This document shows positions 9,402 to 19,941 of a DNA stretch of 42,029 nucleotides, one piece after another. Source of the DNA: Gracilaria domingensis (Eukaryota; Rhodophyta; Florideophyceae; Gracilariales; Gracilariaceae); assembly GCA_022539475.1 (NCBI GenBank), contig VCMS01000170.1, forward strand, positions 1-42,029, given 5' to 3'. The notes under the pieces were generated by a model, which saw nothing but the letters and a program-made list of their open reading frames with translations, had not been told where the DNA came from and ran no database searches. Every line of letters starts with the position of its first letter. Within the stretch, counting starts at the first letter, position 1. The position numbers were made by a program, and so were the translations under genes.

Positions 9402-10064
9402 CTAAGCCGGCTCGATAACTTCCGCGCGGAGCATTTTCTCAACTTGAGCTTTCCCCTCTTGCCGGGCTGTCGGTCCTGCCCTGTAAAGGTGCTGCGAGAT
9501 TGGCCGTGTGTTCGGCATTAGATCAATCCGTTGTTCGGTTATTCCAATCTTACCGAGCGTGCCATCCCACATGGGCGTAAACTCCTGTAACATATGCCGC
9601 AGCTTATCGCGGTGAGCCTCTGGAACCTGACTGAAGTCCAGAAACTCGAGGTCCTGTACTGCCTTATCCTTCGTGTCAGCAGCACTCAGGTCCTTCTCAG
9701 TTTTGTCCGACAAGATCGGCCTAGCTTCCTTCGACAGGCTGCGGTCATTCGCATCTGACGAAGTCAGCGTAACATCTCTCGAGGTATTGTTCGGTCCGGT
9801 ATTCGGTTCAGAACTGTTATGTTCTGCCTCCTCCTCCTTCTCAGATTCAAGGATTCCGAGAATGTCAGCAATAGAAACCTGAGTAGGCACTATAGCCCTA
9901 GGGTGCGGAAGCAATGGACCAATGACTTGGTTCCTGGCCAACCGTTTTGGAAAACGGATGTAGTTTGCAACCAATATCTGAAAAAGCTTCTCGGGTTCAA
10001 TAAAAACAATCTCATTAGCCAGGGCGAGCTGATGCTTCTTCTGTAATGCAGGCAACGGGTGCAC
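9402..10064 (-). pseudogene. Gypsy 1 pol N-terminal segment (protease-RT linker)
   Basis: A 220-codon open frame between protease and RT. The C-terminal third is typical of the region just before the RT fingers: HRDKLRHMLQEFTPMWDG, LGKIGITEQRIDL, RPISQHLYRAGP, KMLRAEVIEPA. The middle is acidic and Ser/Asp-rich, probably a disordered linker. It is separated from RT by an in-frame stop (at 9394-9402) and from protease by a frame change. Upstream, VFIEPEKLFQILVANYIRFPKRLARNQVIG looks like the Pol N-terminal domain described in plant and algal gypsy elements. Confidence 0.75.
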
Positions 10065-10090
10065 CGTTTGTAAGCCACATTGTGGAGATG

Positions 10091-10723
10091 TTACAGTAAC
10101 CCAGATCTGATCTGCGATTCATGCGAAATGCGAATATACCGAACAACTCGGAGCTTCGTAGACCTCCGTTCATCAGCGGCAGGCTCCTGCGCAGCAGGCA
10201 AGGCAACTTGCTTCTTCAAAGCCCGTCGAAGGGGACGCCGAACGATCGGTGCAGTTGTCCCATCTTCCATTTCGATGGTTCTTCGCCGCAGCCGGATTGA
10301 TTCGACGAAGCGGTCACAGAAGTCACACCCGAGTATACCCGGCGCAGCGAGCTGCTTGCAAACCAAGAAATCGAGCTTCACCACGTAGTGGCCAAGCCTG
10401 ACGAGCAGATGTATCACTTCCACAGTCGATAGTGGCCGATTGTTCGCATCCGTTATATCAATATGCGGCGCCGCACGAACGCGAGACCGCAAGTGCGGCG
10501 GAATCATAGATTCAACCAAAAGGTTTGGCCCAGCTGCTGTATCGAGCACGGACAACTGCCGAATCATCATGATTGACTGGTCGGAAACCCCTAGGTCGGC
10601 GTAAACTTTGTAGTTACGTTTCGCCATGATCAGAACTCTATCCGGGGACTGGCTGTTCTTAGACCGTATCCAAGTGAGACGCAAGACACCAAGGTCCTCA
10701 GAGTCCACGTCTGTAGTGGCCAT
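10091..10723 (-). pseudogene. Gypsy 1 aspartic protease region
   Basis: The active-site loop reads VLDTAAGPNLL, where family members normally have D-T/S-G, so the Gly appears changed to Ala. The second protease signature APGILGCDFCDRF lies about 70 residues later, followed by RRRTIEMEDGTTAPIVRR, the usual flap-to-C-terminus segment. The frame is open from 10723 to 10091 and is out of frame with both neighbours. It would process Gag-Pol in an active element; here it is probably inactive. Confidence 0.75.
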
Positions 10724-11088
10724 CTTTCTCGAAAGGATTGTGACCGGGAAGCGAGGCTTCTCAGCCTCAGGCGCACTAAACCCCGACGCTGTGGGAGCCT
10801 CTCCATCGCTGGAGGCTCCCAGGCCCAGTTTTTCTGAGCTTCGCCGCCAACCTGCGGGGGTTGCGATTCCGCAGGAGCGGCTACAGTTCCACCATTCGAT
10901 GGCACCGTTTCCTGGCTTCCAGGCTGGGTCTCCGCCTTTGCACGAAGGTACGATTTGTCGGGAACACGTTCCCGCTCAGCGGGCGTCAACGACTCATGCT
11001 GAGACGCGATTTTCACTATATCCCTGAGGGGCTAGAAGCAGTTCGGAGCGATATGCCCGGGCCTGTAACAGGTATGACAAATGAGATG

Positions 11089-11542
11089 CCCAGAGAGGTG
11101 ACATGATAACCGAATGATGTCCCCAAGATGTCCGCTTTCCGTATCCTGAGAAAGGAAGATGTGCGTATGACGTCCCTTAGATGCCCCGTGGATGCGCCAA
11201 AATGATGTTCCTGAGCTCCCCAAAAGATATCCTTGTAATGTGCAGATGACATACATATGATGAACGAAGAGATGTCCCATGGATGTCGTGATGTACAACG
11301 GATGTCCAGAAGATTTTGGGACATCATACACGCATATCTTCGTGCATCATTGGTTTACCCTACGTACAAAAAGAGTACATCTTTTAGAGTAGCTAAGTGC
11401 ATCATTTACGTACATCATAAGGTCATCGGATGAATATCATTAGGACATCCTGGATGCGCCAATGATGTACACAAGATGAACATTGGATGTCCCTTTTTCG
11501 AATCTTTGGGACATCCAACGCACATCAACTTGCCTCACTGGG
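11089..11542. mobile_element. Foldback/MITE copy A, 454 bp, inserted in gag
   Basis: Ends are CCCAGAGAGGTGACATGAT and, inverted, CATCAACTTGCCTCACTGGG, flanked by ATG on both sides (possible 3-bp target duplication). The left half is filled with GATGTCC-type words, the right half with the reverse complement GGACATC, giving a long imperfect palindrome built of short words spaced about 10-25 bp. A copy of nearly identical length lies at 21518-21972. No coding capacity, so non-autonomous. Confidence 0.75.
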
Positions 11543-11583
11543 ATGACGAAGAAGATCCACATTGGGCGGCTGACGTTCCTGTC

Positions 11584-11628
11584 GTGGAGGGTACGGGTGC
11601 CTCCATCCAGGGCACCCGTACCCTCCAC
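11584..11628. repeat. Perfect 18-bp hairpin within gag
   Basis: Arms GTGGAGGGTACGGGTGCC (11584-11601) and its exact reverse complement (11611-11628), with a 9-nt loop. It is 42 bp from the end of foldback copy A. Confidence 0.85.
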
Positions 11629-13459
11629 TTGGTTACGATATCCACCAGCGTGTGACACTTGCAAAGCCGGAACGTGTTGACTGGTGTAAAGAGCGGGGTC
11701 TACGTCGACAGTAGACGGCTCCGTTGCTGACGCCAACTCCGAAGTCGGCATTGAACCATCGGCCTGTAACAGGTGTAGGTTATCATAACCTCCTTGAACC
11801 GAACTTCGTGAAAGAGGCAGAGACAAGTCCCGCGCTTTCACATGAAGGAGGCGGCGTGTACGGGTCTTGATACCGGCACGTGCTTGGGTTGCATCTCCCT
11901 CAGCTTGGGCGTACTGTACGAGTTCCAGGTAAGTAATCCGGCGTTTGTCTTCCCGATAACGGGCAACCAGAGTCCTGATCGAACGATCTATGCCACAAAC
12001 ATTGTACATCGCTCAGCTGCGGAGAACACGTTTCTACATTGGTGGAAAGCCTTGTTGAGGCGAGTAGAATAAACAGTTTCAGACTCTTCGGCTGCTTGCT
12101 TTGTGTCTCGCAGCCCGAGTATAGCGCTTTATATCGCATTTCTCGTAGCGTACGACCTCAAGAGGTATTATACGGCCTCGGGCCAGCACGTATCTCCCCC
12201 TTGGGAGGCTCCAGTCGACCCACGGACTGCATTAAATTGATCTTCGGCTGCGCCGGTCAAAAAGTACGGCACCGCAATGTAGACCAGTGCCTCGCTCATC
12301 CGAAGTACATCGGCTCCCGCCAAGAAGCGGCCAAGAAAATCCAAGATAAGAATTGGATCTTTCACAGAGAACTTATGGGGCTTTAGCGTGAGCTCCATTT
12401 GTCAGAGGTGATTTCGCACTTTTCCAGTCCCACGTAGGGTTCTCTGTGGCGTCGTGTCTTCAAGCCGATAATATCGGTACGACAGTAACTTCCAATACAG
12501 TAGATTCGTCGGCTTCAATTCCTTCAATCCAAGGTGTCTCCGTCTTTTCGTACGGCCGTGCGCGACGCTCTGAGTTACTTCAGTAGCCCGCGAACGGGTA
12601 GCGCGATGGCGAGAGCGATCGATCTTGCTGTCCGACGAGTTGGATGCAGATCTCACATTTTAGGCTTCCTCTTCTGAAGAGGACGAAGAAGACGAATTAG
12701 ACTCCAACTTAATCTTCTTCTTCTTAGCCGGGCGACCCCGGGAGTGGTGCGAATGCCGAGACCCTTCGGAAACCAGGGCTCCGGACGTAACAGCATCAGA
12801 AACGATGATTTGTTCAACCGTCTGTAGACGAGTAGCCAAGCGGTCCAGACACGCGGAAGCCTGCTCGTGCAGGGCTGCCGACACCTGTCGGTGTTCTATG
12901 ACCTGGTTGGCATCAGACCGTAAAAAACCGACGTCGCTTGAAACGTCCTGGACACCGGCTTCATCGAGCCGTTACCGGAGTTTCGCAATATCCCGGATGA
13001 CGCCCACTTGGGAGTTGTGCAGGATGCGAACCTGAGCCTATAATTCACAGAGGGTGCACTCGTCGGACCGCGACGACATGACGACATAACGTCAACCACT
13101 GCGGCAGAATTAGCCGCAGGCGCGGTTTTAGTTGGCCCACGAGTCGGTGGGGTTCCGTTATAAGAACGGAGGCCCCGTGAAGCCGGCTTCGGATCGCCAT
13201 TGCCTGGAACCTCGAGCGTGTCCTTCGGCAACGGAGGCAGACTTGCCGGCAAGCCAGACGAGCCGGGCATCAAAGCAGCACGTGGCGCGCCACTCCTGCG
13301 ACGGGACGACATCGTTCACCGACACACAGTCGGACAATCGGCAATCAGACAGATTTCTGAAAACGGGCAAAAGAGAGAACCGTATAGACCGATATTCCCA
13401 ACCACTTGGGCTCCAAACAACCGAACCAACTTCAACAGATGTTGGCAAATCAAGCCGAT

Positions 13460-13476
13460 TCTAAGTCGGGAGACCA
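13460..13476 (-). other. tRNA primer binding site of gypsy 1
   Basis: The minus strand reads TGGTCTCCCGACTTAGA three bases after the LTR end (..ACCACA|AAC|TGG). Its complement ends in CCA and can be parsed as T-stem CTAAG, acceptor strand TCGGGAG, discriminator A, CCA. The same sequence recurs in elements 2 and 3. Confidence 0.75.
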
Positions 13477-13479
13477 GTT

Positions 13480-14133
13480 TGTGGTGCTAACCCGCGTGCG
13501 GGAGAACAACAGCAGCGTCGCTGGAAGAGCACCGACAGGGTGTTTAAGCGCTGCTCCCTGCAGGGGTAGGGACAGCGGTAGAACCCTCCAATAGGGCCAG
13601 CGCGATGCCGGGTGTAAGTCCGGGTGGCCCCGATCTGGGCGTGCAGTCGGGGGTAAAAGAGGAAGAATTGGCGTAGGTTTCCGGATGTTCCGGGGTGCCA
13701 CAGCGAGTGAAGATATCCAGATCAACGGTGTTGGGCAAAGCGGACAACCAACAAGCCGTGCAGCGGTGCACTGACTCGCGAGATCGGGAAATATTCCCTG
13801 ACAATGTGGGCCCAACCTGTATAACAGGGCTGAGTAGATAGAGCCGTATGACGGAAATAATAACGGAAATAATAACAGTAAAACAATAGAAAAGATGTTG
13901 TGACGACGGTCTAGGACTCCTCAGTGGTAGAGGTCGGATGATTAGCCCGGGGTTGCGGCGGTTTGCCCGGTCAGGGACGAAGACTCTTCGCAAGCGGCAA
14001 GAAAGTAAGAGCCAGAAGCCTCCTTGAGGTTTACTTCCCGTACAGTGGCGGCAAGTGCGGCCACCTATATAGGGCACTTGAAAATATCAACTAAAATACG
14101 TAACTATCCAGCGCTGCCGGCCAACACTCTACA
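13480..14133 (-). repeat. 5' LTR of gypsy 1
   Basis: On the minus strand it would run from TGTAGAG (14133) to ACCACA (13480), giving TG...CA ends directly before the primer site. A TATA-like CTATATAGG lies at about 14065. The start is placed by analogy with element 3, whose LTR also begins TGTAGAG. No second LTR is present to confirm it. Confidence 0.6.
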
Positions 14134-14389
14134 CGTGTGAAACCGTTGCAGGCTTGCCACAGCGCACCCGGCATTGGGCCAACTAGGCACACGTGTGCAG
14201 TAACGCTACCCTTCCTAGGTATACCCCGAAATGGGGCCATTACCACAGTAGTCTCTCATAACATGAGGTGTCGAAGCCGGTAACGGATCAACAAACCATG
14301 AAAAGCACCTCAGTGCATCCGTCTCCAGGGCGTTTTGCTCTACAGTGCCGTCTCTTCTCCGTTCCCATACCCTCCTTACTCGTCGGGGA

Positions 14390-14903
14390 TGGAGAACAAC
14401 AACAACACCGATGGCCCCCGAAATACGCTCGCACTTGATATAGCGTTCCATTTCTACGGTCGTATTGAACTGGGGGGCCAGAGGATGTTGGTGTGGTTTG
14501 ACAGCATAACTGACGATCTCTACGAAAAGTACCGTCTCGCCTGGGCGTCGTTCTACATCTGTTTCGGCTTCATGCAGCTCCGTGGGCCGTTTCTAACCAA
14601 GGAACTTGCGCTTGTTCTCCGAAAGCTGTTCATTGCCTACGATAACGGCTTGATGGCAGACCTACACGACGAGTTTTAAATCTATTTGCACGGTTGGAAC
14701 ATGGCACAGTTTGGTCATCTGCGTCCGGAACGTTAAGTACGTTCATGGATGAGATCGAAGCCGCTCTTGCGCACATCGAAGAGTTTCCGGACGACACCGA
14801 CTTCTCTGTGGAGTTTGAGCCTCGCTCCGGTATGAGCCTCTTCCTGAATCATCCTGGAGTGTTCGAGAATCATCCCGTGGCCAATGGAGTGCATGAGCAT
14901 TAA
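14390..14903 (+). pseudogene. Unknown small gene, copy 1 (beside helicase remnant)
   Basis: About 170 codons starting MENNNNTDGPRNTLALDIAFHF. No family recognised. A near-identical reading occurs at 19213-19727. Here the frame is cut by TAA at 14677 (after LHDEF), a second TAA at 14734 and a one-base frameshift near 14740, beyond which the tail HIEEFPDDTDF..GVHEH resumes. The other copy is intact at these points, so the family protein can be inferred. AATAAA lies at about 15043. It is convergent with the helicase fragment and separated from it by a conserved AT-rich spacer that also exists in copy 2. Predicted soluble, acidic C-terminal half. Confidence 0.65.
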
Positions 14904-15116
14904 ATGTTTGGCACTACTTCTATTATCGTTGATCTAGTATGGTTAGTGGTTTTAGAAGATAGTTATTTGTTTTGTATTGTGTAGTTAGTATTCTGATCAC
15001 AAAGTGGGATTTTTTTCTTTTATGATGACTTTTTATAAGCCATAATAAACCAATTGTTTTGTTGTTCGTTATGTGTTTCTTTCTGATGCAAATATATATA
15101 AGAGAAAATTGTGTAG

Positions 15117-15740
15117 TCACTTTATTGTTGCGGTGGGCTCACAAAGTTCTAAAGCCTCTTGTAAGACAGGATTAGATATCGGCGCCAACATCGAATGAAT
15201 TACAGCCACACCATGCGGAGTCGACTCTTTGTCGTGAAGTAGAAGCAAATCATTTCTTTTCCGAACTCTAGATAGTGCGACGTACAGCTGTACGGCGCAA
15301 AAGAAGTTTAATGTCACAATCACTGTCATTCGAGACAAAGTTTGATCTTCTTCCTTGTGAACCGTTGCAGGAAATGCGAGTCGAATTGGGACCTTTCTTC
15401 GTATCGTACTCACATCTGCGAGCTTGAAATGAAAGTTGATGTGTTGTAGCAACTGATTCTTTACCACAGCACCAGCTTTGTCGTATTTCGCGACGCAAAT
15501 TGTTCTACTTTCTATTTGCGTAATGATGAAATGTTTTTTGTTGACCAAATGTGGGTGTCGCACGTTTCGAATGATTATGACAGGAGCACCCAGCTTAAAA
15601 TAAAGCATATGATGTGGAATCCCGGTTGGCGTATAGTTGTAAGATAGCTCCGGAAGAGACCCTACCAAGTGTATTGTGGCAGGAATGTCTGTACTATTCG
15701 AGCTCTCTACCTCGGAACATCGAAGGGAGAAAAATTTGCA
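15117..15740 (-). pseudogene. Helitron-type (Pif1-like) helicase C-terminal fragment, copy 1
   Basis: The C-terminal end of the SF1 helicase domain of Helitron replicases: GIPHHMLYFKLGAPVIIIRNV, then IRLAFPATVHKEEDQTLSRM, NFFCAVQLYVALSRVRKRNDLLLLH. The motif that is normally HKxQGxT reads HKEEDQT here, so it is degraded; the final LYVALSRV motif is preserved. The Rep nuclease and the N-terminal helicase motifs (Walker A and B) are not in this copy. The frame is open to 15890, but I see similarity only to about 15740. It faces the small plus-strand gene. Confidence 0.8.
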
Positions 15741-15908
15741 TGTTGCGCAATTGAACATGTAGGTACGCCTACTAGCGCGCGGCACTACATGAAGTACTGT
15801 AACGGTCAGTTCTTTTACGTCAAAATTACTTGGCAGAAATGCTTTTGTGGTGTTGCCTTTGCACACGTATGAGTTGATGCAAATACACACGTGTACAAAT
15901 GCTACAGC

Positions 15909-15981
15909 CTAGCAGCAACAGCAGCAGCATCAGCTGCAGCGGCCAATCATTAGCAAGCTTTGCTGCTGCTTCTGCTGCTGA
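15909..15981. repeat. AGC/GCT trinucleotide inverted repeat
   Basis: An imperfect (CAG/AGC) run on the left and a GCT run on the right of a 15-bp centre can fold back on each other. In the minus frame it encodes a poly-Leu and Ala run, which is probably not a real protein. Confidence 0.6.
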
Positions 15982-16583
15982 AAAATTACAATATGGAGGG
16001 AATTGCTCGGCGTTGTGCGAAATGAGCCGCACTGTCGGGGTCGTCAGCGCTGCTTTTTGCCCGCGAGCGACCAAAGACCGCGAAGCCCTGGGCGCTCGTA
16101 CCGAACCTAATAGTTAGTTCTAGTAGATGGGTATCTATCCGGATGTGAATTACTTTGCAATTTAATCGGAATAAGCACAGGAACCTAATTCTGTAAATCT
16201 ATTTGGCACTTGAAAGTTGCGGTCGACTCTATGAAAAACCAATTTATTCAGATGGTGCAGTATAAATTTGGTTTCCGCTATTAAAAATTAGTTTATTTAC
16301 CTAGTGCAGTATATCTATGGCCGTGACATGACTGCACCAGGTGCATTGTACTACGACTGGAGCTCGTTGTGCACAGAGAGTCTGTGCGCACATATTTGGG
16401 AGGTCCAAAACGTTTGATTTTGATTGGTCAGACGTTTTGGACGTCGCAAATCCTCGATGGCACTAGACATTTCTTATTTCTTTCTTCACACGTGGCCCCG
16501 TCAAAACGGAGCCACTCTTGATTTGCCTCTATTTTTCGAGGGGGTTCAGCTAGTACGCACTCCAATCCTTAGTGCCAGTAGAC

Positions 16584-16650
16584 AAGTGAAAGGCGGCCTT
16601 TGGCCGCACGCGCCGCTTCATGTCGCGGCCAAACGGTTCGCCTTTCACTT
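16584..16650. repeat. Interrupted palindrome with about 24-bp arms
   Basis: Arms 16584-16607 (AAGTGAAAGGC..TTTGGCCGC) and 16625-16650 are inverted copies differing by a small internal mismatch, with a 17-nt GC-rich loop. It lies in otherwise gene-free DNA. Confidence 0.75.
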
Positions 16651-16747
16651 CCAAAATTGCCTAAGTAAAGACCTTCACCGTTGTGCGCTTTTGGAGACAA
16701 TTGCTTTTATCTACCGACATCCCAATAAAAGTCCTTCTAACATTTCG

Positions 16748-17760
16748 TAGTGAAATGTGTGGGTGACGATTTGCTCTTGGTGTATCATGTTTTTTCATCG
16801 AGAATCCAATCTTATTCATAACTATCAACGACTAATCTTGATGTAGTGGAACGTGAACTCACGTTAAAGTCACTGTCTTCAATTCGTTCGTAATTAACGG
16901 TAGAATACTTTGTTAGATAGTTTATGGGACGACAAGGCGAAGTTGAGAACCAAGTTGAGGAACGAAATTGCTGTAGACTATCTGTAAGATTTTTGTACGG
17001 TATTGGTGACCGAAATAATGTTCTATCATCCATTTTTGATTCCAAATCCCCTGACAATATGGTGATCTCGGTTGCACTATTTCCCAAGACGTTTCCACTT
17101 CTCACTGACTTTTGGGTAGCAACATAATAGTAACATTTGGCCACTTACATGCTCATTGCTTTTGGAATACAGTCGTACACTGTATGCGCATGACATTTAA
17201 AAATTCATTGTTTCATCATGCTTATGCTATATAGTTTTTGAGCCTCAATTCGGATTCTTGAGTGGCATATGTGGCTCAATAGCTTTGTTGTAGGTTGTAG
17301 CACACTGTATGCTTTTACGTATTATGAAGTCGCTTCAGAACCCTTACTCGTTTCCTCTACTATCGCCGTTCCATGATGACATTTCAATTAGTGTATTTCT
17401 GTAACTTGGCGATGAAATGTGTGGTTGTCGCTTTTTCTTTACTGTATCATGTTCGGTCATGCGCAATCCAATTAAATCCACAAATCTCAACGACTAGTTC
17501 TATATAATACACTATGAATTCACCGTATGTTCACGGCATTCACTGCGTTCACGTCCGAAAGCGAAATAAGTTTTGAGATAAACTATGAGACGAAATAAGC
17601 TCACACCATAATCACCGCATTCAATGCGTTTATGTTCAACAGTAAAATAACTTTTGAGACAAACTGTGACACGAGAGAGCCAAGTTGAAGAGGAGAATAA
17701 GTGTAGACCATTTGGTTGAATTTGCTTTCGGTGCCGTTTGTAGCTGCAATAGAGAACGAT
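16748..17760. repeat. Diverged tandem duplication
   Basis: Segments starting near 16748 and 17408 share TGAAATGTGTGG, TGTATCATGTT, AATCCAAT, TCAACGACTA and a later AAGTTGA block in the same order, offset about 660 bp. The second copy holds an internal doubling of a unit of about 80 bp (ATTCAATGCG..AACTTTTGAGA). No gene. Confidence 0.6.
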
Positions 17761-18917
17761 CACAGTTTGATGTCAAAGCTATCGTGTACATGAAGATTTC
17801 GGATGACAGGTTTTTGAAAAATGGGAGATGGTTGGATTACTTTAATTCTAGAGACGGTTGTTTGCGTTATAGATACTGCTCCTTCCAAAGCTTATTGAAA
17901 CCCTAGCACATGATGAGATATGTCGTGATCGCATTCTATGCTTTGACCACTAGACACATCGATTATCTCGTGGCCTATAAGAAGAACGTCGAGGCCATTA
18001 TAGTGCAAATCCCACTTGGGAGAAATAGCACTCAAGGTGATCGAATCCTTGCTCCCTTGGGAGGTAGACTCAGCAGAAGAGCCCTCCGTATACGGATAAC
18101 GCGCGTGTAGAACCGCTCGTACTTCGGAAATACCACGGAGGGGACGGCGGGAATCGCCAAGACGGGATCTGTTAGCGAGCGTCCGAGAGTCGGAGATCTC
18201 TGATCAGAGGCGGAAGGGGAAGAACCCAGGCCGACGGGGGGCTTCGAGAAAGAGCGAAAAGATAGGGAAAAGGATGAAAAAAAGGGGAAAGGAAAGAAAA
18301 AGGGACAAATCCGAGGGCGGGGTGGTGCGACAAGCGGCAACAGACCCGGGCCGAGAGTGATGGTGTGTATTGAGCCCACGCGGCAGACTTCTGTACAGAC
18401 TCGATACAATATCTGAACACCAGGGTAGCAGACACCTGCAAGTAAATTTGCGAACACAGTGAGAAGAAAAACGGAGTTTTAGGTCAGGGTGCCTGAGTGA
18501 TCCCTTGGGGATGAAATAAGCGAAGCCGTATGCGGTGACCCTCTTCGCAGAGTTGTGCACTACGCGCAGTCGCTCAAATCAGAGCCACGGACAAGGTTGA
18601 GTTTACGTTGTGGTGGTGACGGCGAGGTCGCCATCACCTAAGTAGGTTTCTACAATTAAACTGAAGAATTACACTAAGCAGTGCCAAATACGGCAGAGCC
18701 ACACACGTATTGCACTTGTGCAGACCCGCCTTAGTGGCCACTAGTTCTAACAAACCAATCCAACTTTCTCTGTAACAGAGCCAATCCATACACGCGTAGA
18801 CGTGATTCACTGCCACAACCAGTTACCAACCCATCAAGCCCATCGGGTGCCACCATGCCATATGGTGTCAGAATGCCACCTAAATTCATAACCTTGCTGT
18901 AGAGACAACTTGGAAAG
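17760..18917. other. Gene-free stretch with purine tract
   Basis: No coding region I can support. The segment 18240-18306 is almost pure A/G on the plus strand. Nearby ORFs on the minus strand are low-complexity Phe/Pro/Ser readings of that tract. Confidence 0.4.
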
Positions 18918-19212
18918 ATGAGGTGTTATGAGACGGAACACCTCACAAACGCAAAATCTCGATTGCTCTACAGCCATGAATCACTGTATCGCTGCCCAGA
19001 CCTGAGCAACTCCGCCAACCAGCACGTATTCAGTCATTTCTTCGGCCCCACCCAGTCGACGTTCTGCCGCATCTCTGCTTCTCTTTCTTCTACCTTCCCT
19101 TCATGTTCCGTTTCACCTTCCATCCTTTCCACTCCCCTCCCCTCCCCACCGCCTTCTCCAGACCCCCCTCCTTTCCGCCGCTTCTCCCCTTCGTCCTCGA
19201 ATTCACTCGGTA

Positions 19213-19727
19213 TGGAGAACAACAACGACCCCGATGGCCCCCGCAACACGATTGCGCTCGATATAGCGCACCAGTTCTACGGTCTTATTGAACTGGGGGG
19301 TCAGAGGATGTTGGTGTAGCTAGAGGATGTCAACGACGACCTCTACGAGAACTATTGTCTGGTGTGGGCGTTGTTTCACATTATCTTCACTTTGATGCAG
19401 CTTCGAGAGCCGTTCTTAACCGAGGAGCTTTCACTGGTCCTCAGAAATCTGTTCCTCGCCTTCGAAGATGGCCTGATGGCATATGTGCACGACGAGTTTC
19501 AGTTGTATCTCAACGGTTGGATCCTGGCTACTTTTGGTCATTTGGCTCCCGATCGTGAAAAAAAATTCATGGATGAGGCCGAAGCCGCTGTCGTGCACAT
19601 CGAAGAGTTTCCGGACGACACTGACATTTCTCTGCAGTTTGAGCCTCGCCCCGATATGGTCCTCTTCCCGAATCCTCCTGGAGTGTTGGAGAATCATCCT
19701 GTCGCCAATGGAGTGCATGAGCACTAA
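19213..19727 (+). pseudogene. Unknown small gene, copy 2 (beside helicase remnant)
   Basis: 171 codons starting MENNNDPDGPRNTIALDIAH and ending in the same HPVANGVHEH as copy 1. Only one lesion is seen: TAG at 19317, where copy 1 has TGG (Trp). Otherwise the frame runs to the TAA at 19725, including FPDDTDISLQFEPRPDM. The upstream 100 bp are strongly pyrimidine-rich, a possible promoter feature. The 3' spacer to the helicase (AATAAA near 19863) is conserved with copy 1. The lesions in the two copies fall at different sites, so they were inactivated independently. Function unknown. A very recent stop or readthrough cannot be excluded. Confidence 0.65.
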
Positions 19728-19941
19728 GTGTGTGACATTACTTCTACTCTCGTTGATGGAATATGGTTATTGGTTTTAGAAGATACTTATTTTTTTTGTG
19801 TGTGGTTAGTATTCTGATCACAAAGTGGGATCTTTTCTTTTATGATGACTTGTTATAAGCCCTAATAAACCAATTGTTTTGTTGTTTGTTATTTGTTTTT
19901 GTCTCATGCAAATATATATAAGAGAAAATTGTGTAGTCACT

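Larger units (their letters stand above)
10730..13312 (-). pseudogene. Gypsy 1 gag, broken and interrupted
   Basis: ATG at 13312 (MSSRRRSGAPRAALMPGSSG), about 150 bp inside the primer site. The N-terminal Pro/Ser-rich part is followed by a coiled coil split over two frames (12660-13030: RDIAKLR, VIEHRQVSAALHEQASACLDRLATRLQTVE), a KKKKIK basic patch and an acidic SSSSSSSEEE run. The core, around 12398-12170, reads LKPHKFSVKDPILILDFLGRF, then YFLTGAAEDQFNAVRG. A later helical segment (DKRRITYLELVQYAQAEG) is at about 11900. The CCHC zinc knuckle CHTCYRPGHIAPNC lies at 11079-11035. The foldback element 11089-11542 is inserted 10 bp before the knuckle. Several stops and frame changes; not functional. 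Confidence 0.85.
7430..14133 (-). mobile_element. Ty3/gypsy retroelement 1, 3'-truncated
   Basis: Reading the minus strand: 5' LTR (14133-13480), tRNA primer site, gag with CCHC knuckle, aspartic protease, RT, RNase H, and an integrase that stops after the second catalytic position. There is no chromodomain and no 3' LTR in place. Frame breaks and stops occur throughout, integrase catalytic residues are substituted, and a 454-bp foldback element sits inside gag. It is an old dead copy. Gene order and motifs are those of Metaviridae-type elements. Confidence 0.9.

Noticed and set aside
14215..14260. Possible Helitron 3' end (small hairpin then CTAG on the minus strand)
   Set aside because: The stem is only 4-5 bp and the corresponding site is not conserved in copy 2.
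18032..18560. Overlapping minus-strand ORFs up to 141 codons
   Set aside because: Generated by a long purine tract; Phe/Pro/Ser low complexity in every frame.
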